A stretch of DNA of 64,000 nt from Hoeflea_A sp040932035 (GTDB lineage Bacteria; Pseudomonadota; Alphaproteobacteria; Rhizobiales; Rhizobiaceae), in the NCBI RefSeq assembly GCF_040932035.1, contig NZ_JBFRBB010000001.1, forward strand, positions 2,060,210 to 2,124,209, given 5' to 3'. A program made the translations under genes and the position numbers. Positions 57,610 through 64,000 of this stretch are shown piece after piece (position 1 is the first letter of the stretch; each line of letters begins with the position of its first letter). The notes beneath the pieces were generated by a model, which ran no database searches, was not told the DNA's origin, and was given only the letters and a program-made list of their open reading frames with translations.

Positions 57610-60069
57610 ATGTTCAGACTGATAGGATATTTGTTCGGCATAGGGACGATCTTGTTTTTCATCGTCGCGCTGGGCGTTGCAATGTATGTCGGCGCATTAA
57701 CCCGCGACCTGCCGGACTACGAGGTACTGAGCACATACGAACCGCCTGTGACCACCAGAATTCACGCGGCGGACGGAACGTTGATGGCCGAACACGCGCG
57801 TGAGCGGCGTCTTTATTTGCCGATTCAGGCCATTCCGGACAGGGTCAAGGCCGCGTTCCTTTCTGCCGAGGACAAGAATTTCTATCAGCACAATGGTCTC
57901 GACTACACAGGGCTGGTCCGTGCGGTAATCACGAATATCGAGAATTATTCCTCCGGCAAGCGTCCTGTCGGCGCATCAACCATCACCCAGCAGGTTGCGA
58001 AAAACTTTTTGCTGACTTCGGAACGCAGCTACGACCGGAAAATACGCGAAGCGGTTCTGGCATTTCGTATCGAGCAGGCCTATTCGAAGGACCGTATCCT
58101 TGAGCTTTATCTCAACGAGATTTTCTATGGACTTAATTCTTACGGCATCGCCAGTGCGGCGCTGACATACTTCAACAAGTCCGTCAACGAGTTGAACCTC
58201 CAGGAAGCGGCATATCTCGCAGCCCTGCCGAAAGCGCCGTCCAACTATCATCCTTACAGGCGAACCGACAGGGCGATAACACGCCGTAACTGGGTAATCG
58301 ACCGCATGGTTGATAATGGTTACGTCAAGGCACAGGACGCCGAGGACGCGAAGGCTCAACCGCTCGGTGTCAACCCGCGTCGCGGCGGCTCGCATCTGTT
58401 TGCGTCTGACTATTTTGCCGAAGAAGTGCGCAGACAGATTATCGGGCGCTATGGTGAAGACGCGCTCTATGAGGGGGGGCTGTCCGTGCGGACGACCCTG
58501 GACCCGGAACTTCAGATAATGGCCCGCCGTGCTCTGCAGAGGGGATTGATACGCTACGACGTCCAGCAGGGATATCGCGGCCCGGTTTCGACTGTAATCA
58601 CGGATGGCGATTGGGGCGCCGCCGTCGCAGCGGTTGAGCCTTTAAGGGACGTACCTGAATGGCGGTTGGCTGTCGTCCTTGAAGCGGATGATGAAAAGGC
58701 AACCGTCGGACTGCGGCCTAGCCGGACCGCTTCCGGAAAAGTAGCGGAAGACCGCGATACGGTGACCCTAAACGGCGCCGACATGAAATGGGCCTATCGA
58801 ATAAAGACCGACAATGAACGCAAAAAGGTCAAGGCCGTTTCCGATATCCTGAAACCGGGCGATGTGGTCTATGTCGAGGAAATCAAATCCGACGAAGGCG
58901 AGGCCAAGCACATATTGAGGCAACCGCCGGAAGTGCAGGGCGCGCTTGCCGCCCTTGATCCTCACACCGGGCGTGTGCTGGCGCTGGTTGGCGGCTTTTC
59001 ATACGCACAGTCGCAATTCAACCGGGCGACCCAGGCCATGCGCCAACCCGGTTCCGCATTCAAGCCTTTCGTTTATGCGGCCGCTCTCGATAACGGCTAC
59101 AGCCCGGCGTCGGTTGTGCTCGACGCACCCATCCAGCTGGTATCGGGCGGCGAACTCTGGCAGCCCAAGAACTACGGCGGCGGTTCGGCAGGGCCATCCA
59201 CATTGCGGCTCGGCATCGAACGGTCGAGAAACCTCATGACCGTGCGCCTTGCCAAGGACATGGGCATGAATCTCGTTGCCGAATATGCGGAACGGTTTGG
59301 CATCTATGATGACATGCTGCCGGTTCTTGCCATGTCGCTCGGCTCCGGTGAAACAACGGTATTGCGGATGATTTCGGCTTACGCCGTGCTCGCCAATGGC
59401 GGCAAGCAGATCAAGCCGTCATTGATCGACCGTATCCAGGACCGTTACGGAAAGACGATATTCAAGCACGAAGAGCGCACCTGCGACGCCTGTATGGTGA
59501 CAGACTGGCAGAACCAGGATGAGCCGCAGGTCGTCGACACACGCGAACAGGTTCTCGATCCCATGACGGCCTATCAGGTAACCTCGATGCTGGAAGGTGT
59601 GGTCACACGCGGCACAGCTGCAGGCAAGGTCAAGCTTGGTCGCGCTGCCGCAGGCAAAACCGGTACGACCAACGAGGAAAAGGATGCCTGGTTCGTCGGC
59701 TATACACCCGATCTCGTTGCAGGGGTGTTCATTGGATATGACACACCGACGCCGATGGGGCGCGGCTCGACCGGCGGTGCATTGGCTGCGCCGATATTCA
59801 ACGAATTCATGACGGCTGCACTGGTTGACAAGCGTCCGGTTGATTTCCGCGTGCCGCCCGGGTTGCAACTGATACCCATCAACCGCAAGACCGGCATGGA
59901 AGCAGAACCCGGCGGACCCGACGTTATTTACGAATCATTCAAGCCCGGAACCGGTCCGGCCGACTTCTTCTCCGTCATCGGTGAGGAATTCGTGACCGGA
60001 GAGGAGATTCTGAATGTTTCTCCGCAAGCCAACCGGGCCATCATTTCAGGTGCCGGCGGTCTTTACTGA
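57610..60069 (+). CDS. mrcA: Penicillin-binding protein 1A
   Basis: 819 residues: one N-terminal transmembrane helix, a GT51 transglycosylase domain (AFLSAEDKNFYQHNGLD; GASTITQQVAKN), an OB-like insert (about 300-430) and a transpeptidase domain with the active Ser near 482 in RQPGSAFKPF and KTGTTNEEKDAW near 683. It polymerises and cross-links peptidoglycan. GTAAGGAAACG gives the ribosome binding site. Confidence 0.97.
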   Translation: MFRLIGYLFGIGTILFFIVALGVAMYVGALTRDLPDYEVLSTYEPPVTTRIHAADGTLMAEHARERRLYLPIQAIPDRVKAAFLSAEDKNFYQHNGLDYTGLVRAVITNIENYSSGKRPVGASTITQQVAKNFLLTSERSYDRKIREAVLAFRIEQAYSKDRILELYLNEIFYGLNSYGIASAALTYFNKSVNELNLQEAAYLAALPKAPSNYHPYRRTDRAITRRNWVIDRMVDNGYVKAQDAEDAKAQPLGVNPRRGGSHLFASDYFAEEVRRQIIGRYGEDALYEGGLSVRTTLDPELQIMARRALQRGLIRYDVQQGYRGPVSTVITDGDWGAAVAAVEPLRDVPEWRLAVVLEADDEKATVGLRPSRTASGKVAEDRDTVTLNGADMKWAYRIKTDNERKKVKAVSDILKPGDVVYVEEIKSDEGEAKHILRQPPEVQGALAALDPHTGRVLALVGGFSYAQSQFNRATQAMRQPGSAFKPFVYAAALDNGYSPASVVLDAPIQLVSGGELWQPKNYGGGSAGPSTLRLGIERSRNLMTVRLAKDMGMNLVAEYAERFGIYDDMLPVLAMSLGSGETTVLRMISAYAVLANGGKQIKPSLIDRIQDRYGKTIFKHEERTCDACMVTDWQNQDEPQVVDTREQVLDPMTAYQVTSMLEGVVTRGTAAGKVKLGRAAAGKTGTTNEEKDAWFVGYTPDLVAGVFIGYDTPTPMGRGSTGGALAAPIFNEFMTAALVDKRPVDFRVPPGLQLIPINRKTGMEAEPGGPDVIYESFKPGTGPADFFSVIGEEFVTGEEILNVSPQANRAIISGAGGLY

Positions 60070-60120
60070 CAGGCGGAATCTTCAGCAAAAAACCGTGCCC
60101 CGGGCTATCGGTGGCTTTAC

Positions 60121-60152
60121 TTGCCGGGACCCCGTGATTATGGTCCCGGCAA
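60121..60152 (+). terminator. Hairpin behind mrcA
   Basis: A perfect 11-bp stem TTGCCGGGACC/GGTCCCGGCAA with a 10-nt loop about 50 bases after mrcA. Only ATTC follows, so it may work as a stabilising 3' end as much as a terminator. Confidence 0.65.
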
Positions 60153-60201
60153 ATTCATAACGGCAAGAGCGCTTCTTGTTTATTCGGGATCATTTGATGG
60201 A

Positions 60202-60291
60202 GGAAAATCGGTTCATTCGGCTAGGCGCGTCGCGCAGCGCGATGTGGTGCATCGGGCAAGCGGCGCAACGCCGCCGATGAGCCGATTTTCC
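60202..60291. repeat. 90-nt palindromic element A upstream of prfB
   Basis: The ends GGAAAATCGGTTCATTCGGC and GCCGATGAGCCGATTTTCC are inverted copies with two differences, and the interior keeps folding (for instance GATG/CATC around the centre and GCGGCG-CAA-CGCCGC on the right). The whole element can form one long hairpin or a three-armed structure. Its size and build recall the RIME palindromes described from rhizobia; identity is not proven. Confidence 0.65.
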
Positions 60292-60337
60292 CCACCCTCG
60301 AAAGGGCTGTGCCATTGATCAGAATTACTGAATGGGC

Positions 60338-60433
60338 CGGGCGATTTTGCCCTCTGACTGCGTTGTATTGCGCTTGTGGTGGGGGAACACCACGGCGCAC
60401 AACCCGCCTTGTCAGCGACCAAAATCGCCTCGG
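60338..60433. repeat. About 90-nt palindromic element B upstream of prfB
   Basis: GGCGATTTTG at 60340 and CAAAATCGCC ending at 60429 are perfect inverted arms, and the centre is a perfect GTGGTG/CACCAC hairpin (60376-60393) inside TGCGC/GCGCA. Between them the arms still match in patches (CTGAC with GTCAG). It is the same length as element A, 48 bases away, but differs in sequence. Confidence 0.62.
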
Positions 60434-60505
60434 TCAAATTATCCCGAAAAAACAAGAAACGCTCTAGGCCGCAAGGCATTATCCAACAAGAATAAAAGGC
60501 AGACC

Positions 60506-61634
60506 ATGCGTTCGGAAATTCAGTTGATCGTCGATGAAATCAAGCAGGCCATAAGCCTGCTGAGGAGGCATCTTTGACTGGGATCAGGCACTCAAAAGAC
60601 TGGAGTTTCTGAACGTCAAGGCCGAGGATGCGGATATATGGAATGATCCGCAGGAAGCGCAAAAGCTGATGCGCGAGCGCCAGCAGCTTGAAGAAAATAT
60701 CTCGGCGCTGCGCGACCTCGAATCAAAGCTCGATGACAATGTTGGTCTGATCGAACTCGGCGAGGAAGAGGACGATGCGGATGTCGTCAGCGAAGCTGAG
60801 GATGCGCTTCGTGCGATGAAGGCCGATATCGACCGGCGGCAGATCGAAATGCTGCTTTCCGGCGAGGCCGACGCCAACGACACATATATCGAAATCCATT
60901 CCGGGGCAGGCGGCACCGAGAGCCAGGACTGGGCCTCAATGCTGATGCGCATGTACAGCCGCTGGGCTGAAAAGCGCAAGATGAAGGTCGAACTCCTTGA
61001 AATTCACGACGGTGAAGAAGCCGGCATCAAATCGGCCACGCTCCTGATCAAGGGCCACAATGCTTATGGCTGGCTCAAGACCGAATCTGGCGTGCACCGT
61101 TTGGTGCGCATCTCGCCCTTTGACAGTCAGGCGAGACGGCATACGTCCTTTTCGTCGATCTGGGTCTATCCGGTGATTGACGACACGATCGAAATCGATA
61201 TTCCGGAATCGGAGGTGCGGATCGACACCTACCGGGCATCGGGCGCCGGCGGACAGCACGTCAACACGACAGACTCAGCCGTGCGTATTACCCACATTCC
61301 ATCCAATATCGTCGTGCAGTGCCAAAACGAGCGTTCCCAGCACAAGAACCGGGCAACGGCCTGGGAAATGCTCCGCTCGCGCCTCTACGAGGAAGAACTC
61401 AAGAGGCGAGAGGCCGAGGCCAGCGAACAGGAAGCATCGAAGACTGAGATCGGCTGGGGTCACCAGATCCGTTCATACGTCCTGCAGCCCTACCAGCTCG
61501 TCAAGGATCTTCGGACCGGAACGGAAAGCACGAGCCCGCAGGATGTGCTGGACGGCGATCTGGACAGCTTCATGGAATCGGCGCTTGCGCACCGTGTTCA
61601 CGGCGGCGATGCCGAGGTCGAGGATATCGACTGA
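60506..61634 (+). CDS. prfB: Peptide chain release factor 2 (programmed +1 frameshift)
   Basis: The ATG at 60506 opens MRSEIQLIVDEIKQAISLLRRHL, which stops at TGA 60575. A +1 shift there continues into DWDQALKRLEFLN and the rest of RF2, about 375 residues in total. GAGGTESQDWASM, SGVHRLVRISPFDS and the catalytic GGQ in RASGAGGQHVN are present; the stop-reading tripeptide is SPF. It releases proteins at UGA and UAA. The 23-codon first frame and shift site match the known autoregulated RF2 design, so this is not a pseudogene. Confidence 0.97.
60561..60578 (+). promoter_or_regulatory. RF2 programmed frameshift site
   Basis: The mRNA reads AGGAGG-CAT-CTT-TGA-C. The Shine-Dalgarno-like AGGAGG stands just upstream of the slippery CTT and the in-frame TGA followed by C, as in E. 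coli prfB (AGGGGG-TAT-CTT-TGA-C). When RF2 is scarce, the ribosome pauses at TGA and slips +1. Confidence 0.95.
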
Positions 61635-61653
61635 GGGAGCCTGGCCAGAGTTT

Positions 61654-62211
61654 TCAGTTGCTTGCCGGCGTAAATGCCGTATCGCCGAATTCATCGACGT
61701 AAAGCTCCCAGGTATCCGGCTCCCCGGCGGCCGGATCCCCCTTTAGATAGACGAAGGTCACAAAACCGGGCTGCTTGGCAATTCCGGTGGAGTTCTCCGG
61801 ACGCATGTCGGTGATATATGCCTTCATCTCCGTCAGCGCCTCTATCTCCCTGGTATCGAGCAGCATGGGCCCGTCCGGTGAAAGCCATATGCGCTGCAGA
61901 TAGAGCCTTGAGGTGTTGTCTTCCGACCGGATGGCCAGCGACCGGTAGTAACCGCGATTATTCTGCTCGGCCGCGGGCTTTTTAGCCTCTGTATCCGTTT
62001 CCTTGGCTTCGCCCTCGGCCTGTTCTTTCTCTTCGGCTGTTGTTTCCCAAAAACCGCCGCTGACGACCGAGAGCACCCGCGTCGGCGTCGTATCGGCAAT
62101 AACAGCGGGCGCTTCGGACGCCATCATCGGCATTGTCGAAATCGCATGCGCCAGGACAAACCCAGTGGTCGTCAAGGCCAGTGCTGTGCCTCTCAATGAA
62201 AAAGCTCGCAT
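61654..62211 (-). CDS. Exported protein of unknown function
   Basis: 185 residues with a signal peptide (about 1-30), a charged Glu/Lys/Ala-rich stretch (about 58-82, EEKEQAEGEAKETDTEAKKP) and a C-terminal domain of about 100 residues (YYRSLAIRSEDNTSRLYLQRIWLSP; FVTFVYLKGD). AGGAGGCAAGGAGC precedes the ATG. Not recognised beyond being a small alphaproteobacterial periplasmic protein. It lies 43 bases downstream of nadK on the same strand and converges on prfB. Confidence 0.75.
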   Translation of the reverse strand: MRAFSLRGTALALTTTGFVLAHAISTMPMMASEAPAVIADTTPTRVLSVVSGGFWETTAEEKEQAEGEAKETDTEAKKPAAEQNNRGYYRSLAIRSEDNTSRLYLQRIWLSPDGPMLLDTREIEALTEMKAYITDMRPENSTGIAKQPGFVTFVYLKGDPAAGEPDTWELYVDEFGDTAFTPASN

Positions 62212-62254
62212 GCTCCTTGCCTCCTTCACGCAGGTACAATCGGGCGTTTGCGTA

Positions 62255-63028
62255 TCAGTAGAGAAACTGTTCGGCAAGAATACGGTCGTCCCAGCTGTGG
62301 TCCGGATCGGAGAGGATCCGCGCTGTCACCTTCGTCGATTCGCGGATCGTGACCCTTTGGACAGACTTGACCTCCGTATGGTCCGCCACCGCATTGACCG
62401 GGCGTTTAGTCGGCTCCAACACTACCATCTCGACTGTGACGCGGTTTGGCAGGAGCGCCCCACGCCAGCGCCGCGGTCGGAACGGGCTTACCGGGGTCAG
62501 TGCGAGCAATGGGGCTTCGAGCGGCAGGATCGGCCCGTGAGCCGAAAGATTGTATGCTGTCGAGCCGGCCGGTGTTGCCACCATCAACCCATCGCAGATC
62601 AGCTCTTCGAGCCTGACTCTGTTATCGACCAGCACCTTCAGCTTTGCCGCCTGGTAGGATTGCCGAAGCACGGAGACTTCGTTGATTGCATAGGCGTGAA
62701 CCGAATTTCCTTCGCCGTCGACAGCTGTCATTTCAAGAGGATGGATGTGATGTTCGACGGCCGCCTGTATGCGCTCGCGAAGACCTTCCTCGCGGTATTC
62801 ATTGAGTAGAAAACCGACCGAACCCTGGTTCATACCGTAGAGCAATTTACCGGAATCCATCGTGTCGTGGAGGGTTTGCAGCATGAAACCATCACCGCCC
62901 AGCGCGACGATCACATCCGCGTCCTCAGGGCTTGCCTGGCCGTAGAGCGATGCCAGATGTTTAGCTGCCTGGCGCGCATTGTCTGCATCGCTTGAGATAA
63001 AGCACATGGAAGATAGTTTTTGCGTCAT
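62255..63028 (-). CDS. nadK: NAD kinase
   Basis: About 257 residues. VIVALGGDGFMLQTLH is the GGDG motif, YGMNQGSVGFLLNEY the NE/D region and DGLMVATPAGSTAYNLSAHGPIL the second conserved block. It phosphorylates NAD to NADP. The start is taken at MTQKLSSM; upstream codons in frame look non-coding. Confidence 0.95.
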   Translation of the reverse strand: MTQKLSSMCFISSDADNARQAAKHLASLYGQASPEDADVIVALGGDGFMLQTLHDTMDSGKLLYGMNQGSVGFLLNEYREEGLRERIQAAVEHHIHPLEMTAVDGEGNSVHAYAINEVSVLRQSYQAAKLKVLVDNRVRLEELICDGLMVATPAGSTAYNLSAHGPILPLEAPLLALTPVSPFRPRRWRGALLPNRVTVEMVVLEPTKRPVNAVADHTEVKSVQRVTIRESTKVTARILSDPDHSWDDRILAEQFLY

Positions 63029-63356
63029 ATGCACTCGGTTCCGGAGGAGTTGATTGACCCTAACATGGAGGGGACCGGCGCGCCGCACAAGAGCTTAGTC
63101 GGTATTCAATCACCCGAATGAAGTGCAAATCCGGATCTTCCTGGAACTGTGATGTCCGCAATGACCAGCGTGGTAAGGCAACTGTAGCCTGAAAACTGCG
63201 GGAACGGCCTCGTCAATTGCCCTCAACGGCAGCAGCAGTGTTGGGTAATCGTCCTCATACCTATTTGCAAACATTGGTGATACGCCTTATGAATCCGGTT
63301 GCTATTCGAGCAGCATGGGGGCGACGGCATGTGATGCGAATAGATTGGATTTGAGC
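63029..63356. other. Intergenic region between nadK and a divergent hypothetical gene
   Basis: About 328 bases of mixed composition. I see no convincing gene, hairpin or promoter pair in it, apart from ordinary short inverted repeats. Confidence 0.4.
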
Positions 63357-63731
63357 ATGGACCCTCAACCCCACAAAACCATTGACGCCTTGCTTCTCGC
63401 GTCTCACATCAAGCTTCTGCAGGAAAGTTACGATTCGCTTCCGGAAGGGTGCTGTGCAGAGGACACGCCCACCGAGGATTGGGCTGGCGTGACCGAGTGG
63501 GCACACACGGCAAGGCAAAGCGCACGCGGCCTCATTCTTCAACTTGAAGACTGCGATATGGACGCGCATGAAGATCTGGTCAGCGCTGTTATGTCCGTTC
63601 ACGCTGCGATTACGTCCCTGGAGGACAAGCTGCCGGAAAGCGCTAGCGATCGGGATGTTCTTACGGCCCGAATGACGCTCAGAAGATGCATCGAAGCCGG
63701 AAACAAACTCATTTTGCCCGGGCGTAGGTGA
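63357..63731 (+). CDS. Hypothetical soluble protein
   Basis: 124 residues from an ATG with only a weak GAG upstream. The product is acidic and mostly helical (TIDALLLASHIKLLQESYDS; DLVSAVMSVHAAITSLEDKL), with no signal peptide or membrane segment. Four Cys are present (two adjacent, CC). I do not recognise a family. An IS481-like element starts about 160 bases downstream, so the locus may be at an accessory edge. Confidence 0.5.
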   Translation: MDPQPHKTIDALLLASHIKLLQESYDSLPEGCCAEDTPTEDWAGVTEWAHTARQSARGLILQLEDCDMDAHEDLVSAVMSVHAAITSLEDKLPESASDRDVLTARMTLRRCIEAGNKLILPGRR

Positions 63732-63892
63732 CACCTCGTCCTGCAATCTGCTTGCGTGTCGGAAGTGAATGTTTCCGCAAATGTTGTTTTCAGGGACAGC
63801 AATGGAACGTGATTTTGCAGCGGATTCGCGAAATTGGAAACGGAACAGCGCTTAAAGCCGGGTGTTGAAATTAATTTTTGCGATTCAGGATG

Positions 63893-64000
63893 AGCGACCT
63901 GAGACATGGGTGACGTTTTGTACCGGAGACATGGGTAACACTTTTGGTTTTTGCCGGAGGTGTTGATGCCGTGGAGAAGGACATGTGTCATGGAGGAACG
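63893..64000 (+). mobile_element. IS481-like insertion sequence, left end (cut by window)
   Basis: A pair of direct-repeat-like motifs, TGAGACATGGGTGACGTTTTG and GGAGACATGGGTAACACTTTTG, stands before a start codon. This spacing and wording is typical of the left end of many IS481-family elements. The exact boundary and the target duplication cannot be fixed without the right end. Confidence 0.6.
63966..64000 (+). CDS. IS481-family transposase, first 11 codons
   Basis: ATG at 63966 opens MPWRRTCVMEER, matching the usual IS481 transposase start M-P-W-x-x-x-x-V-M-x-x-R. GGAGG lies 6 bases upstream. The rest lies beyond the window, so intactness is unknown. Confidence 0.65.
   Translation, partial: MPWRRTCVMEE

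Noticed and set aside
60213..60479. 88-codon minus-strand frame through the palindromes
   Set aside because: It reads across both hairpins, as often seen when repeat elements are translated; no ribosome binding site.
60506..60577. prfB read as a pseudogene because of the early TGA
   Set aside because: The stop is the programmed RF2 frameshift signal with the correct slippery codon and upstream AGGAGG.

Overview
The window looks like an ordinary stretch of chromosome from an alphaproteobacterium of the order Hyphomicrobiales (Rhizobiales). Evidence: the block bamA-lpxD-fabZ-lpxA-lpxI-lpxB using the alphaproteobacterial LpxI; the orders gyrA-coaD-ppiA-ppiB-queA-tgt, aroQ-accB-accC-aat and rne-amidase-mrcA-prfB; an NDUFA12 homologue and a DUF2155 protein; a GAAC-N7-GAAC type LexA box; and an RNase E with a large acidic S1 insertion and a rhizobial-type C-terminus. 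Almost every gene is housekeeping. I found no CRISPR array, prophage, restriction or toxin cluster, and nothing I would call a new defence or biosynthetic system.

Layout. 1-6155: the 3' part of bamA, then fatty acid and lipid A genes (+). 6199-9992: gcvP and gcvH (-) behind a tandem glycine riboswitch, with no gcvT between them. 10136-15165: a secreted hydrolase (+), glnBA (-) with a sigma-54 promoter, nnrD and a cupin (+). 15172-19252: chorismate mutase, a DUF72 protein and uvrA (-), divergent from ssb (+) across an SOS box. 20171-28948: a small exported protein, marC, gyrA, two tiny membrane proteins, coaD, two cyclophilins, queA and tgt. 28958-32991: a formaldehyde-detoxification operon (class III ADH, DUF188 protein, GST-like protein, S-formylglutathione hydrolase) and an XRE regulator (-). 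33159-36815: a DMT permease, a small K+-channel-like protein, lipB, tRNA-Leu(GAG) and a PrpF-family protein. 37166-41808: an outer-membrane beta-barrel protein and the cytochrome bo3 operon cyoABCD. 42160-52352: DUF6455, gatB, GNAT, NDUFA12, DUF2155, aat, accC, accB, aroQ, a DsbA-like protein, an M48 protease and an aminotransferase. 52426-63731: rne, an amidase, mrcA, prfB (programmed +1 frameshift), an exported protein, nadK and a hypothetical protein. 63893-64000: the left end of an IS481-like insertion, cut by the window edge.

Functional themes are envelope biogenesis (BamA, LpxA/B/D/I, FabZ, AmiC-like, PBP1a, M48 protease, LipB), nitrogen and one-carbon metabolism (GlnA/GlnB, GcvP/GcvH, FrmA/FghA), nucleic acid maintenance (UvrA, SSB, GyrA, RNase E) and translation or tRNA modification (QueA, Tgt, GatB, Aat, RF2). 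The observations most worth following are the glycine riboswitch lacking gcvT, a Tgt that has lost three of four zinc ligands, two 90-nt palindromes upstream of prfB, a pair of very small membrane-protein genes behind gyrA, and a hairpin that would hide the rne ribosome binding site.
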